A stretch of 64,000 nucleotides of DNA, taken from the NCBI RefSeq assembly GCF_051713825.1, contig NZ_JBIOQR010000001.1, forward strand, positions 2,108,001 through 2,172,000, written 5' to 3'. Made by a program: the position numbers and the translations under genes. This document shows positions 8,481 to 17,252 of the stretch, piece by piece. Below the pieces are notes generated by a model. That model had not been told where the DNA came from. It saw only the letters and a list, made by a program, of their open reading frames with translations, and did not search any database. Within the stretch, counting starts at the first letter, position 1. Every line of letters begins with the position of its first letter. This stretch comes from Enterococcus_K sp051713825 (GTDB lineage: Bacteria; Bacillota; Bacilli; Lactobacillales; Enterococcaceae).

Positions 8481-9377
8481 CTACACTCTCTCTTGAATTT
8501 GATTCCATTTAAATTGAATCACCGTAATAATTAAAACAATAGCGAATAAAATCATTGCTATAGCTGACGCATAACCAAAGTTAAATTTAACGAACGCTTC
8601 ATTATATACTTGGTAGACAAGGACATTCGTTGCACGTCCTGGGCCCCCATCCGTCATCACTTGGACCAAATCGAAAATCTTAAAACAGTTAATGACTAAC
8701 ATAATAGTGACAAAAAAAGTTGTTGGTCTTAATGATGGTACGGTGATATTCATAAACTGTTTCCATTTATTGGCCCCATCCATAGCAGCCGCTTCATATA
8801 GTTCTTTAGAAATACTTTGAAGACCTGCTAAGTATAAAATCATATAATAGCCCATGCCACGCCAAACACTAACAATGATAATCGCCGTTAACGCCCAGTC
8901 CGAGCTTGATAACCAACCAGGAGGATTTTCAATAAACACTTTAAGAAATTGATTTATTGGCCCCATCGTTGGGTGGAATAACATACTCCAAACAACCGCA
9001 ATCGCTACTAAAGAAGTTACGTAAGGAAAGAAAAAGGCTGTTCTGAAAAATTTAACGCCACGTATTTTTTGATTCAATAAAATTGCTAATCCTAATGAAC
9101 AAATTAAGGTTAACGGTACCACACCAATTGTATATAAGAAGGTGTTTTTTAGGGAAATCCAAAATGTTTCATCCCCTACCATTTTCGTAAAGTTCTTAAA
9201 CCCAACAAATTCAGGTTTACTAAATGAGTCCCATTTCATAAAGGCTAATATCAATGAAAAAGCAACGGGAATTAAGGTAAATATAAGAAAACCGATAAAA
9301 TTTGGTGCAATAAATGACCAGGCGATTAACGTGTTTTTCCTTTTTAGTCGCCGAGAAGATTGTTTTCTAACTTCCAT
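8481..9377 (-). CDS. Carbohydrate ABC transporter permease (MalF/YesP type)
   Basis: 298 residues, six membrane segments. The EAA loop reads EAAAMDGANKWKQFMNITVP. The N-terminal RRLKRKNTLIAWSFIAPNFIGF segment is typical of the first CUT1 permease without a periplasmic-type extra loop. The gene lies 13 bases upstream of the MalG-type gene and about 106 bases after the binding-protein gene, in one operon. It works at the cytoplasmic membrane in import of oligosaccharides, presumably unsaturated-uronate-containing ones. Confidence 0.9.
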   Translation of the reverse strand: MEVRKQSSRRLKRKNTLIAWSFIAPNFIGFLIFTLIPVAFSLILAFMKWDSFSKPEFVGFKNFTKMVGDETFWISLKNTFLYTIGVVPLTLICSLGLAILLNQKIRGVKFFRTAFFFPYVTSLVAIAVVWSMLFHPTMGPINQFLKVFIENPPGWLSSSDWALTAIIIVSVWRGMGYYMILYLAGLQSISKELYEAAAMDGANKWKQFMNITVPSLRPTTFFVTIMLVINCFKIFDLVQVMTDGGPGRATNVLVYQVYNEAFVKFNFGYASAIAMILFAIVLIITVIQFKWNQIQERV

Positions 9378-9483
9378 ACAAGTTTGCTAAAAAACGCATT
9401 CGTTTTTTAGCTGCCCCCTTTCGCATCAACTCTTGAAGAGACAAGTTACTGTCTACTTATCTCTTCAGAGTCCTATAAATGTC

Positions 9484-10758
9484 TTATTCTGTTTCTTGTT
9501 TTACTCGTTTTTCCATAGCTGAAATTGCTTTATCAGGTGTTTCATCACCCACAAGAATCAAATCATGCTCTTCTTGTAAGACTTTATCAATCGCTGGCCC
9601 ATTAGGATCTAGAGGGAATTCAATCGCGATTTTTTCAGGCTTAAAGGCTTTTTGAGAAACTTCATCTGTTGGCATGCCTTTTCTACCAAAATACATTTTA
9701 TTAATTGCATCAGTTCTATAAGAAGGAACTACGCCGACTTCTGCTAAAACTTTCGCACCTTTTTCTCCTGAACAAAAATCAAGGAATTTTTGAGCGGCTT
9801 CTTGTTGTTTTGAATTTTTGTTAATTGCAAAGGCAGTTGGTGAACCGAATGTTTGAATTTCTTTGCCTTTTTCTTTTTGAGGAATTTCAGCAATTCCCCA
9901 TTCAACATCCGTCGTTCCCGCATCAATATTGGTTAATAATGCGCCCATATACCATGAACCCATATACATCATTGCCGCTTTTGAATTTTCAAATTGAGAT
10001 TGGTAAGTCACACTTGTAGATTTGGCCGTACCAAAATCCATTTGTGCTTTTTCATCTTGCATACGTAACACACGTTCATAATCTTCTTTTAAGAAACCAT
10101 AGTCTGGATCAACTAAATTTTTACCATTTTGAGCTGCTGAAATGGCTTGAACAGTTGAACGCCATGTATGTTGGTAAGCGCCGTAGACTTGCTCATCTGG
10201 TTTAGATAATTTTTTAGCCAGTGCTTCGTACTCGTCCCATGTTAAGTTGCTTGGATAATCAAGTCCGGCTTCATCAAACATTTTTTTGTTATAGTATAAA
10301 ACCCAGAAATCTGTCCGGTAAGGCTGAGCATAAGTTTTACCATCAACATCATACATAGAATAACTATCTTTTGCAGGATCAATCTCTAAGCCACCAATAT
10401 GATCAGTCAAATCAACTAATTGATCTCTTAAGGCGTAGTTTGAGTAAGAAAGTAAATTCTTCATTGTTAAAATATCTGTCGTATCCCCACTAGATAACAT
10501 GGTTGTCAACTTCGTGTCATAGTCGTCTGAAGCAATATCAACCGCTTTGACTTTGATACCAGGATTTTCTTTTTCAAAGGCACGGAACAATTTTTCAAAT
10601 TCAGGTGTTGTATCATAGTTCCAAGTTGTCACAGTTAACGTTGTTTCATCGCTCGCAGCGCCATCTTTTTTGTCTTTATCACCATTTCCACATGCACTCA
10701 GTAACCCAAAACTACCCACTAATAACGCTGTTGCAATCCCTTTTTTCCAAAAGTTCAT
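9484..10758 (-). CDS. Extracellular solute-binding lipoprotein of the sugar ABC importer
   Basis: 424 residues. A lipoprotein signal (basic start, hydrophobic core, LLSACG with Cys23 as lipid site) is followed by a family 1 solute-binding domain: LTVTTWNYDTTPEFEKLFRAF, DILTMKNLLSYS, GKTYAQPYRTDFWVLYYNKKMF. The start is placed at 10758 because GGAGGA lies seven bases upstream; an ATG five codons earlier sits ahead of that site. It captures the substrate outside the cell for the two permeases. Family 1 proteins of this length usually bind oligosaccharides; the exact ligand is unknown. Confidence 0.92.
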   Translation of the reverse strand: MNFWKKGIATALLVGSFGLLSACGNGDKDKKDGAASDETTLTVTTWNYDTTPEFEKLFRAFEKENPGIKVKAVDIASDDYDTKLTTMLSSGDTTDILTMKNLLSYSNYALRDQLVDLTDHIGGLEIDPAKDSYSMYDVDGKTYAQPYRTDFWVLYYNKKMFDEAGLDYPSNLTWDEYEALAKKLSKPDEQVYGAYQHTWRSTVQAISAAQNGKNLVDPDYGFLKEDYERVLRMQDEKAQMDFGTAKSTSVTYQSQFENSKAAMMYMGSWYMGALLTNIDAGTTDVEWGIAEIPQKEKGKEIQTFGSPTAFAINKNSKQQEAAQKFLDFCSGEKGAKVLAEVGVVPSYRTDAINKMYFGRKGMPTDEVSQKAFKPEKIAIEFPLDPNGPAIDKVLQEEHDLILVGDETPDKAISAMEKRVKQETE

Positions 10759-10800
10759 CTTAAAATCCTCCATTTCATATTTAAAAAATTTTAAAAATTT

Positions 10801-11934
10801 TTACCACACACTAAACCAACTTTTTGCTAATCTGGTTAACGCCTCTAGGTAATAGTAATCTCCCCAGATCATACACTCATTCACACCTTTATCCGTCTTT
10901 TTATCATAAACTCCTTCAAGTAAAAGGCCGTTTGATTTCGGTGTCTGAGCACTCGTATATTTTGTAGACAAAGCCTGCAACATCTCTATTGCTACTGCTT
11001 CATATTCATTATGTTTGGGATCACTTAAAGGGAGTTGTTTAGAAAGCTCTAACAACCCACAAGCCGCAATCGAAGCAGCTGAGCTATCTCGCTCCTCGCC
11101 ACTTCCATCACCAAAAATCAAATCCCAATAGGGTACTTTATCTTCTGGCAATTGGCTAATAAAATAATCAGCCACTTGTTTGGCAGTTTCAAGAAATGTG
11201 TAATCCCCTGTATGGTTGTAGCTCAAGGTAAACCCATAAATCCCCCACGCTTGACCTCGTGCCCAACAAGAATCATCAGAGAATCCCTGTTGCGTTCGAC
11301 CTTCAATCGGTTCTCCTGTAGCTGTATCAAAATAGTAGGTGTGAAAGGTTGTAAAATTATCTCTCACAATATATTTTTGCGTCTGCTTTGCATGCGCATA
11401 AGCCGCTTTTCTATAGGATTCATCTCCTGTCATATTTGAAGCAAAGTACAATAATGGTAAGTTCATTAAACAATCAATAATCATTCTTCCTCGTTGGCTT
11501 GGATCATCTAAATCTCCCCACGCTTGAATAATTCCGGTCTTTTCGTCATACCGTTTCATTAATAAATCAGCCGCCTGAATTGCAAGCTCTTTGGAGGCTT
11601 CTCTCTTATTCACTTGATAATCTGCCACAGCTGATAGGGTGTATAAAAAACCGATATCGTGCGTTTCTAGCTCAATCTTATTTTCCAATCGATGCGTAAA
11701 TGAACGCATCTGTTTATCGATTGTTTGATTGAACGTCTCCTCTTCTGTTAAATCTTTTGCTAAAAATAACATGCCAATCCAGAAACTTGCTGTCCAATCA
11801 ATATTTTCTTCTTGTGGGTACACAAGCCCCACACTAGCCGCTGGAGGAACTGTCTCTTGAAAGGTCGAAAGATTTTCTTTCACCTTTTCTATAGCAAACT
11901 CTATCTCTTTGGGTAACCACTCTAATTTGTTCAT
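10801..11934 (-). CDS. Unsaturated glucuronyl hydrolase, GH88
   Basis: It hydrolyses the unsaturated uronic acid from the non-reducing end of oligosaccharides produced by polysaccharide lyases, giving 5-keto-4-deoxyuronate, the substrate of KduI. It is a 377-residue (alpha/alpha)6 barrel with no signal peptide, so cytosolic. Asp93 (ETHDIGFLY) and Asp154 (MIIDCLMNLPLLY) are 61 residues apart, as are the catalytic Asp88/Asp149 of the Bacillus enzyme; ARGQAWG is also family-typical. The ATG at 11934 overlaps the stop of the upstream DUF2264 gene by four bases (ATGA) with GGAGGA just upstream, indicating translational coupling. Whether it prefers GAG or plant/bacterial disaccharides is not visible. 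Confidence 0.93.
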   Translation of the reverse strand: MNKLEWLPKEIEFAIEKVKENLSTFQETVPPAASVGLVYPQEENIDWTASFWIGMLFLAKDLTEEETFNQTIDKQMRSFTHRLENKIELETHDIGFLYTLSAVADYQVNKREASKELAIQAADLLMKRYDEKTGIIQAWGDLDDPSQRGRMIIDCLMNLPLLYFASNMTGDESYRKAAYAHAKQTQKYIVRDNFTTFHTYYFDTATGEPIEGRTQQGFSDDSCWARGQAWGIYGFTLSYNHTGDYTFLETAKQVADYFISQLPEDKVPYWDLIFGDGSGEERDSSAASIAACGLLELSKQLPLSDPKHNEYEAVAIEMLQALSTKYTSAQTPKSNGLLLEGVYDKKTDKGVNECMIWGDYYYLEALTRLAKSWFSVW

Positions 11935-13733
11935 TTCATCCTCCTGCATCCTACATTTATTTCAATCATTTTCTCTTGTTGTTTTACATAAATCCTCTCC
12001 CCTTGTTGCTCAATCACAGGCTTATCTATGCTTTCATTAGGCATCACTCCTGAAACAATTGAGATAAGTAAATGTGTCCCGGGTTTGATAACGGCTTTTA
12101 AATACGGCAGCATCGTCCGCTTATAAAACAAGTTAGTATTTGGTTCCGTTCGAACAATCTCAGCTGTTTGATAACCATAGACACCTTCAACTGATGAGGT
12201 TCCTATCTCTGAGCTTGCGACAATCTTATTGGCATCGGCCTCTGGAAGTTTGCCATGAAACGGCACACTAAACCCACCATCATAGGCAGCCAACTCCTCT
12301 TTCGTCTCTATTTCATGAATCCGAACATGACAAGTCTCTAGTGGGATAATGGTTGATTTTACAAACACATCGTTCCAAGGCTGCCACTCATGAATAATCC
12401 GGTCCTCTAAAATGGAATAAGCAGTATCCAAGTCTTTCGGTCGAAAATAATGACCATCCTTTGCCAACGCTAAAGTACTATCATAATTGCCCTCGTAGTA
12501 CCAATAGTCCGTTTTTGGAACACTGAAGCCAAATTTTGTTGAATAAACAAATTTGCTGTATTTCGCTTGCGGATGATTTTGATACATAACAAATTGTCCC
12601 GCTGGAAAGGCTTGTAAGTGAGTCAAGTCTTGATTGTATTGATAAAAATTTTTACTTTCAGGTAGTGCGAGAGTTCGTTTTTCAATGGTTAAAGGCAACG
12701 CTTCAGCTGACCAATAAGGATGTTCATCAGGAACCGCCAATAATAAGAACGTTTTTAATGCCCAATAAGGCGAACCTGGTGCATTGTATCCTTCAGCAAA
12801 TACTAAATTTTGATAGTGATACCCCACCGTCAGTAACCCATCCGTTGAAAAGATTTCTTTTTTTTGCCAATTGTCTAAGTGTCTACTAATCAGACCTTTG
12901 ATTTCTCCCCAGGGTATGGCTTCTACATCCGCAAATACCAACGCGCTGAAAAAACTAACTTGAGCAAAACGATACGTTAAACTTCTACCAAACGGAAGCG
13001 CTTCTCCAGTACTGTCAAACCAATACTTAAAGGTTTGAGCAAATTTTGTTGCCCGCTCTTTAATGACCTTTACGCGCTCTGGGTCTTCCTCTGCCATAAA
13101 TCGGGCATAAACTAAACTATAATAATGAATGGCAAAAGAAATGTAATAATCAAACTGCGTCTCTTCTCCATCAAAATACCAGCCATTCTCACAATAAAAC
13201 TGATTAATCACATCGAAATCAGAATCAATTTGTTTTTGTGAAAAAGGTCGCCCACATTTTTTTAGCGCAACATTAACTAGAATTCGGAAAAAATACCAGT
13301 TATTTCGTGGAATTTCGTGCTCATTCACTTGAATCAGCCAATTAGCCAAGTGTGTTTGTTCTGTATCCGTTAACCGCTCCCAAATTTTTTCTTTATTTAG
13401 TAGCAATGTCGTACTTAACGAGGCCATCTCCACGATTAGTTGATCATAGTCGGTCACGTCTCCCCAATAAAAGTCGCTTTCTGGGTTTGTTCCAGCAGTC
13501 ACTCCTTGAATATAGGTTTCTAGTAATTCTTCGTCATCCTCAGAAGTAAAATAGGGACCCAATCCCCATAAGGGACGAAGAAAGGCCTCAACACCTCGTG
13601 TATCTTCAGAGTATACAGTCCCATGTGATCCTAGATGTAGCTTTCCTACCTCCTGTTTATAAAAAGGTCGGAGAGGATTTACAATTGACATTAATGTTTT
13701 CTGTAGGTCATTTTTTGTTAAATATTGGTTCAT
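11931..13733 (-). CDS. DUF2264 family protein, probable cytosolic glycan-processing enzyme
   Basis: 600 residues, no signal peptide. The N-terminal 400 residues have the DUF2264 look, an alpha-helical toroid rich in aromatic and acidic residues (RGVEAFLRPLWGLGPYF, PRNNWYFFRILVN, GWYFDGEETQFDYYISFA), followed by a beta-rich tail. These proteins sit in uronate-utilisation operons and resemble the toroid folds of lyases and GH88/GH105 enzymes, but I know no established activity. The start is the ATG at 13733, with AAGGGAAG upstream and only four bases after the lipoprotein stop. It is coupled to the GH88 gene by the ATGA overlap. Confidence 0.8.
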   Translation of the reverse strand: MNQYLTKNDLQKTLMSIVNPLRPFYKQEVGKLHLGSHGTVYSEDTRGVEAFLRPLWGLGPYFTSEDDEELLETYIQGVTAGTNPESDFYWGDVTDYDQLIVEMASLSTTLLLNKEKIWERLTDTEQTHLANWLIQVNEHEIPRNNWYFFRILVNVALKKCGRPFSQKQIDSDFDVINQFYCENGWYFDGEETQFDYYISFAIHYYSLVYARFMAEEDPERVKVIKERATKFAQTFKYWFDSTGEALPFGRSLTYRFAQVSFFSALVFADVEAIPWGEIKGLISRHLDNWQKKEIFSTDGLLTVGYHYQNLVFAEGYNAPGSPYWALKTFLLLAVPDEHPYWSAEALPLTIEKRTLALPESKNFYQYNQDLTHLQAFPAGQFVMYQNHPQAKYSKFVYSTKFGFSVPKTDYWYYEGNYDSTLALAKDGHYFRPKDLDTAYSILEDRIIHEWQPWNDVFVKSTIIPLETCHVRIHEIETKEELAAYDGGFSVPFHGKLPEADANKIVASSEIGTSSVEGVYGYQTAEIVRTEPNTNLFYKRTMLPYLKAVIKPGTHLLISIVSGVMPNESIDKPVIEQQGERIYVKQQEKMIEINVGCRRMK

Positions 13734-13737
13734 TGCG

Positions 13738-14106
13738 TTACTTCCCTTCAATTACTATTGCTTTTATAAATCCGTAGTACTCACCGTATACCGTCACTAG
13801 ATCCCCTACCTGAATAGGTTCCTCTTGTTCATTAAAGACTTGATATCGGCTAGAACCACTCTTCAATATAAAACGATCTCCTTTCACTAAGTCAGTTTCA
13901 CGATCTGACTGAATAATTTCTCCAGACAGCTGAACATATTCATTCAGCGGTACTTCAGCCGATTGGAATTCATCTTCTGTAAAAATTCGTGCTTTTTCTT
14001 TAATTTCCTGTTTGGTTTTTTGCGTAAAATTAGCTTCCAGTTCTTTATTTTGAGTGGTTTGATTTGAACAGCCAGAAACACTCATGATTGCAATCAGTCC
14101 ACACAT
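13738..14106 (-). CDS. Small lipoprotein, first gene of the importer operon
   Basis: About 122 residues from the first ATG. A hydrophobic stretch ends in SVSGC, a lipobox, and the mature part (DEFQSAEVPLNEYVQLSGEI, VGDLVTVYGEYYG) suggests a small OB-like beta domain, seen also in enterococcal DUF-type lipoproteins. The oddity is the start: the positively charged residues expected in a lipoprotein signal (IKKFCWI) lie in frame upstream of the ATG, and the strong G-rich ribosome site is five bases before an ATA at 14127-14125. Translation may begin there, or a base may be miscalled in the A7 run. Function unknown; an outer-surface role beside the binding protein is inferred. Confidence 0.65.
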   Translation of the reverse strand: MCGLIAIMSVSGCSNQTTQNKELEANFTQKTKQEIKEKARIFTEDEFQSAEVPLNEYVQLSGEIIQSDRETDLVKGDRFILKSGSSRYQVFNEQEEPIQVGDLVTVYGEYYGFIKAIVIEGK

Positions 14107-14148
14107 GATCCAACAGAATTTTTTTATACAATCACCCCCCCAAAAATG

Positions 14149-14199
14149 TAAAAGCGTTTTCTTTTACTAAATTTTACCTTCAGTTAGTAAAAAAAGCAA
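14149..14199 (-). promoter_or_regulatory. Promoter, putative LacI operator and cre of the importer operon
   Basis: Minus-strand TTGCTT (14194-14199) and TAAAAT (14171-14176) are 17 bases apart. GGTAAAATTTAGTAAAA (14162-14178) covers the -10 box and recurs almost unchanged at the lyase operon promoter. A CcpA-type site, AGAAAACGCTTTTA (14149-14162), follows with two mismatches to consensus. The arrangement predicts repression by the adjacent LacI protein and by glucose. Confidence 0.6.
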
Positions 14200-14229
14200 G
14201 TTTTTTTGGTAAAATTTTTATTTTTTTAC

Positions 14230-14267
14230 TTGTTTTTCTGGTAAAATCCCCTATACTATAGGTATAG
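14230..14267 (+). promoter_or_regulatory. Promoter of the lacI-type regulator
   Basis: TTGTTT (14230-14235) and TATACT (14252-14257) are 16 bases apart. A GGTAAAAT half-motif shared with the operator sites lies between the boxes at 14240-14247, suggesting autoregulation, and CTATAC/GTATAG inverted arms (14251-14267) overlap the -10 box. AGGAGG precedes the gene start. Confidence 0.55.
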
Positions 14268-14289
14268 ACTCTATTTTAGGAGGTAAAAT

Positions 14290-15348
14290 ATGGCAACAAT
14301 TACGGATATTGCAAAAGAAGCCGGTGTCTCTATCTCGACCGTTTCGCGTGTGCTAAACTACGACTCAACGCTTTCTGCCACAGAGGAAACCAAAAGAAAA
14401 GTATTTGAAATTGCAGAAAAGTTGAACTATACAAAATATAAGAAAAAAAATAAAAGTAGAACTGACCTACTGAAACAGACAGAGAGTTCCCTTGTGAATA
14501 CAAAATCGATTGGTTTAATTACCTGGCGAACGAGTGATGAAGAACTAGAAGACATCTACTATATGTCTATTCGCTTAGCTGCAGAGAAAAGAGCCGTTGA
14601 GCTAGGCTATAATGTGGTGAACTTTTCGCAAACGGAACAACAAGGCGTCCAAGAAGTTGAAGGCGTTCTTGCCATCGGAAAATTTACGGAAGAAAAGATC
14701 GATGAATTAAATGAAACTGTCGCTAATTTATGTGTGGTTGGTTCAAATTTCCCCTTACACGAATATGATTGTGTGAATACTGATTTTTCTCAAGCAACCG
14801 AAATCGCTATTAATCATTTGTTGGAGCTTGGACATACTAAAATTGCCTATATTGGGGCAGAAGAAAGTAATAACTTACATGGATACAGAAAATACAAAAC
14901 GCCGACAACAAATATTTACATCGATATGATGAAGAATCTGGGTTTGTTTGATGAAAAGTATTTTATTGTAAAAGAAAACAGTCAGCTTGATGTAAAAACG
15001 AGTGAATCTCTCACAGCCCAAGCTCTAAGTACATGGAAAGACGACTTACCTACAGCTATTTTGGCGGCTAATGATGCATTTGCCATTGGGATTATCCATA
15101 CGCTCACCGCTAATGCTATTTCAGTACCTGAACAAATTAGCGTGATGGGGATTAATGACCTCTCGATTTCAAGATACATTACTCCCCCACTGTCAACTGT
15201 TCGCGCATATACAGAGGAAATGGGTGAGGTTGGAATTAACATGTTACATGAACGAATTCACACACCAGGAATTGCCAAACGAGTATTCCTAGGGACAGAA
15301 CTAGTCGTTCGCGGCTCAACCACTAAGCCACGTCCCTTAACCAATTAA
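14290..15348 (+). CDS. LacI-family transcriptional regulator
   Basis: 352 residues. The N-terminal helix-turn-helix TITDIAKEAGVSISTVSRVLN (2-22) is followed by the hinge and a periplasmic-binding-like sugar-sensing domain with the usual LACI blocks (HLLELGHTKIAYIGA, DLPTAILAANDAFAIG, VPEQISVMGINDLSISRYITPPLSTV). It is divergent from the importer operon and convergent with the lyase operon, and both carry the same putative operator, so it most likely governs both. Effector unknown; probably an oligosaccharide or breakdown product. AGGAGG lies eight bases before the ATG. Confidence 0.92.
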   Translation: MATITDIAKEAGVSISTVSRVLNYDSTLSATEETKRKVFEIAEKLNYTKYKKKNKSRTDLLKQTESSLVNTKSIGLITWRTSDEELEDIYYMSIRLAAEKRAVELGYNVVNFSQTEQQGVQEVEGVLAIGKFTEEKIDELNETVANLCVVGSNFPLHEYDCVNTDFSQATEIAINHLLELGHTKIAYIGAEESNNLHGYRKYKTPTTNIYIDMMKNLGLFDEKYFIVKENSQLDVKTSESLTAQALSTWKDDLPTAILAANDAFAIGIIHTLTANAISVPEQISVMGINDLSISRYITPPLSTVRAYTEEMGEVGINMLHERIHTPGIAKRVFLGTELVVRGSTTKPRPLTN

Positions 15349-15350
15349 AA

Positions 15351-15394
15351 AAACCTGAAAGCTAGAGAATTTTCTCTTTCTTTCAGGTCTTTTA
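15351..15394 (+). terminator. Terminator of the lacI-type gene
   Basis: ACCTGAAAG (15353-15361) pairs with CTTTCAGGT (15380-15388), followed by a short T tract. Confidence 0.75.
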
Positions 15395-15411
15395 GTTTGC
15401 TTGCGAGAATG

Positions 15412-15548
15412 TGAGCCAGGAATATAACTTTTCAAATTATACCGGCTCTTAACATCTGAATAAACGATCAGAACAGAAGAAACTCCATCTGCACTGCGTT
15501 CTTATCTCAACAACTTCTACGCAGGTCACATGCTAGAGTTGAAGGTCT
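15412..15548. repeat. Degenerate intergenic repeat, copy 2
   Basis: It matches the order of motifs at 6554-6740: hairpin GAGCCAGGAATATAA..TTATACCGGCTC, GAATAAACGAT, CGTTCTT, ACTTCTACGCA, CACATGCTAGA. It lies between the convergent regulator and lyase genes. Confidence 0.5.
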
Positions 15549-15578
15549 CGAAAATCAGCTGGCCAAGACTTTCTTAAC

Positions 15579-17249
15579 TCATCTTATGATTCGAAACGTC
15601 AGCTGTATCTCCCCTATGTGTCCTAATGTATTTTTTATTTGAATAAGATTGGCAAATTTTTGTGTCCCATCATGTGCCAAATACTCTTCTTTTTGTACAT
15701 GAATGTCTCCAGAAAAAGTTATCTCGCACCGTTCTTCTGAATGGATACTAAGAATCTGAATTTTTTTGTCATAAACCTCAACTGGATTAGTCGTTACAAA
15801 ACACTCTGTTACTTGATTGACTGGTGTGGTCATCTCAAACTTATCTCGCAAAAATACGGTTCTTTCTATTGAATTTAAGGTCAGCGTTCTGGTAATTGCG
15901 CTTATTTCTTCACTTTGATAAGTTGGCGCAAGATCTGTTTCAAAAATAAAGTGATTGTTGACCTGTTCAAACCTTGTATTCTTTGCGGCGTACGGTCCTG
16001 CTTGTTGCTCTTTGGAATTAACAATTGGAATAGAATGCCCTCTCGCTCCATTCACCAAGAACTGATAGCGTATTGTTTCATCGAAATACGCTTTCGTATA
16101 CTCTCCTGCGCCTAAATCTGTTAAATACAATTCCTCAAACGAACCAAAAACAAACTGTCCAACATCAATATGGTTGTGACTTTCATCATTGCGCCCACCC
16201 TTGGCCGCAAAAACAAGATTTTCCTCTCTTGATTGAAAAATTCCCCATTCAACATCCGAAAAGTAATGCGCGCCTTCTTTTTTACCCTCATCAATTTCTT
16301 TTGTCCACAGAAGGTTTCTATAAAGAGCTGCAAATCGATAACAATGATCATAATCTAAATCATTGACCATTTTAACTGCTGGAACCTCTACCTTAAAATA
16401 TTCTCTACAAAAACTCACCAAACCACTAGGTAATTCAGCTGGATGATAATCTGAAAAAGGAATCCCTTCCGTCTCGTTAATCACAACATAGGCCGGAAAT
16501 GAAGCGATTTTTTTGACTTTTTCCAATCGCAAATAACGGTCATCACCCAACACTCGAGCGTATTTTTCAGCAAAATATATATAATAACCAAACCCATATG
16601 CCCAGTAGCTAAGTCCTTCTTCACACGCGCCGTCCTCGCCAAAACTACTAAGATAGGCGGTCATGCTTTTGGCCACTTTTTCTAGTATTTTTTTTTGACG
16701 AACACTGTCAGAGTGGAGAATAGATAAAGCTACTAGCCCGATTGAGCCACCAACCACTGCACTCCAATTACTTTTGGCAGATTCCCAGTCCCATGATCTG
16801 CGCTCAAAAGGTTGTAAAATTCGCCTTTCAAGTTCTGATATAAGCCGGTTTCTCACAAGTGGTGTCAAGTCATCGCCAACTAATTCAACGATTTCAGCTA
16901 ACATTTGACCGGTCTCCGCCGCAAATAAATCCAACCATTGAGAAGCGTCTTTTCCATAGTGCTCTTCTTCAATTGGCAAATGTGCGGGCAAGGCCCAGGT
17001 ATACTCATTACAAATTTCCCAAAGAACTTGTTCAAAAAAAGGCTTTATTTGTTGATTTTTAGTTTCGATAAAAGCTAGTACCAGAACGGCAGCTTGTCTT
17101 CGCCTTGCAAAATAAGCATTTTCAAAGGAAAGTCTCTCACCTGTCGTCAGATAATCGATATATCCACTAACAGGTATTTCCACCACTTTCAATTCTTGTA
17201 AATAGTTATCTGCTTCTTCGATGATTTGATTGATCAGTTCTGTAGTCAT
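15579..17249 (-). CDS. Heparinase II/III-like polysaccharide lyase, cytosolic
   Basis: 556 residues with no signal peptide. The N-terminal helical toroid (WDWESAKSNWSAVVGGSIG at 153-171; GACEEGLSYWAYGFGYY at 207-223) and the following beta domain with NDESHNH (354-360) match the heparinase II/III-like superfamily (lyases of the PL12/15/17/21 type). The histidines and the tyrosine of the YW pair are candidate catalytic residues. Being cytosolic, it probably acts on imported oligosaccharides, supplying unsaturated ends for the GH88 enzyme. Substrate (heparan, chondroitin, alginate or other uronan) cannot be deduced. It starts four bases after the stop of the discoidin-like gene, with AGAGGA upstream. 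Confidence 0.85.
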   Translation of the reverse strand: MTTELINQIIEEADNYLQELKVVEIPVSGYIDYLTTGERLSFENAYFARRRQAAVLVLAFIETKNQQIKPFFEQVLWEICNEYTWALPAHLPIEEEHYGKDASQWLDLFAAETGQMLAEIVELVGDDLTPLVRNRLISELERRILQPFERRSWDWESAKSNWSAVVGGSIGLVALSILHSDSVRQKKILEKVAKSMTAYLSSFGEDGACEEGLSYWAYGFGYYIYFAEKYARVLGDDRYLRLEKVKKIASFPAYVVINETEGIPFSDYHPAELPSGLVSFCREYFKVEVPAVKMVNDLDYDHCYRFAALYRNLLWTKEIDEGKKEGAHYFSDVEWGIFQSREENLVFAAKGGRNDESHNHIDVGQFVFGSFEELYLTDLGAGEYTKAYFDETIRYQFLVNGARGHSIPIVNSKEQQAGPYAAKNTRFEQVNNHFIFETDLAPTYQSEEISAITRTLTLNSIERTVFLRDKFEMTTPVNQVTECFVTTNPVEVYDKKIQILSIHSEERCEITFSGDIHVQKEEYLAHDGTQKFANLIQIKNTLGHIGEIQLTFRIIR

Positions 17250-17252
17250 TCA

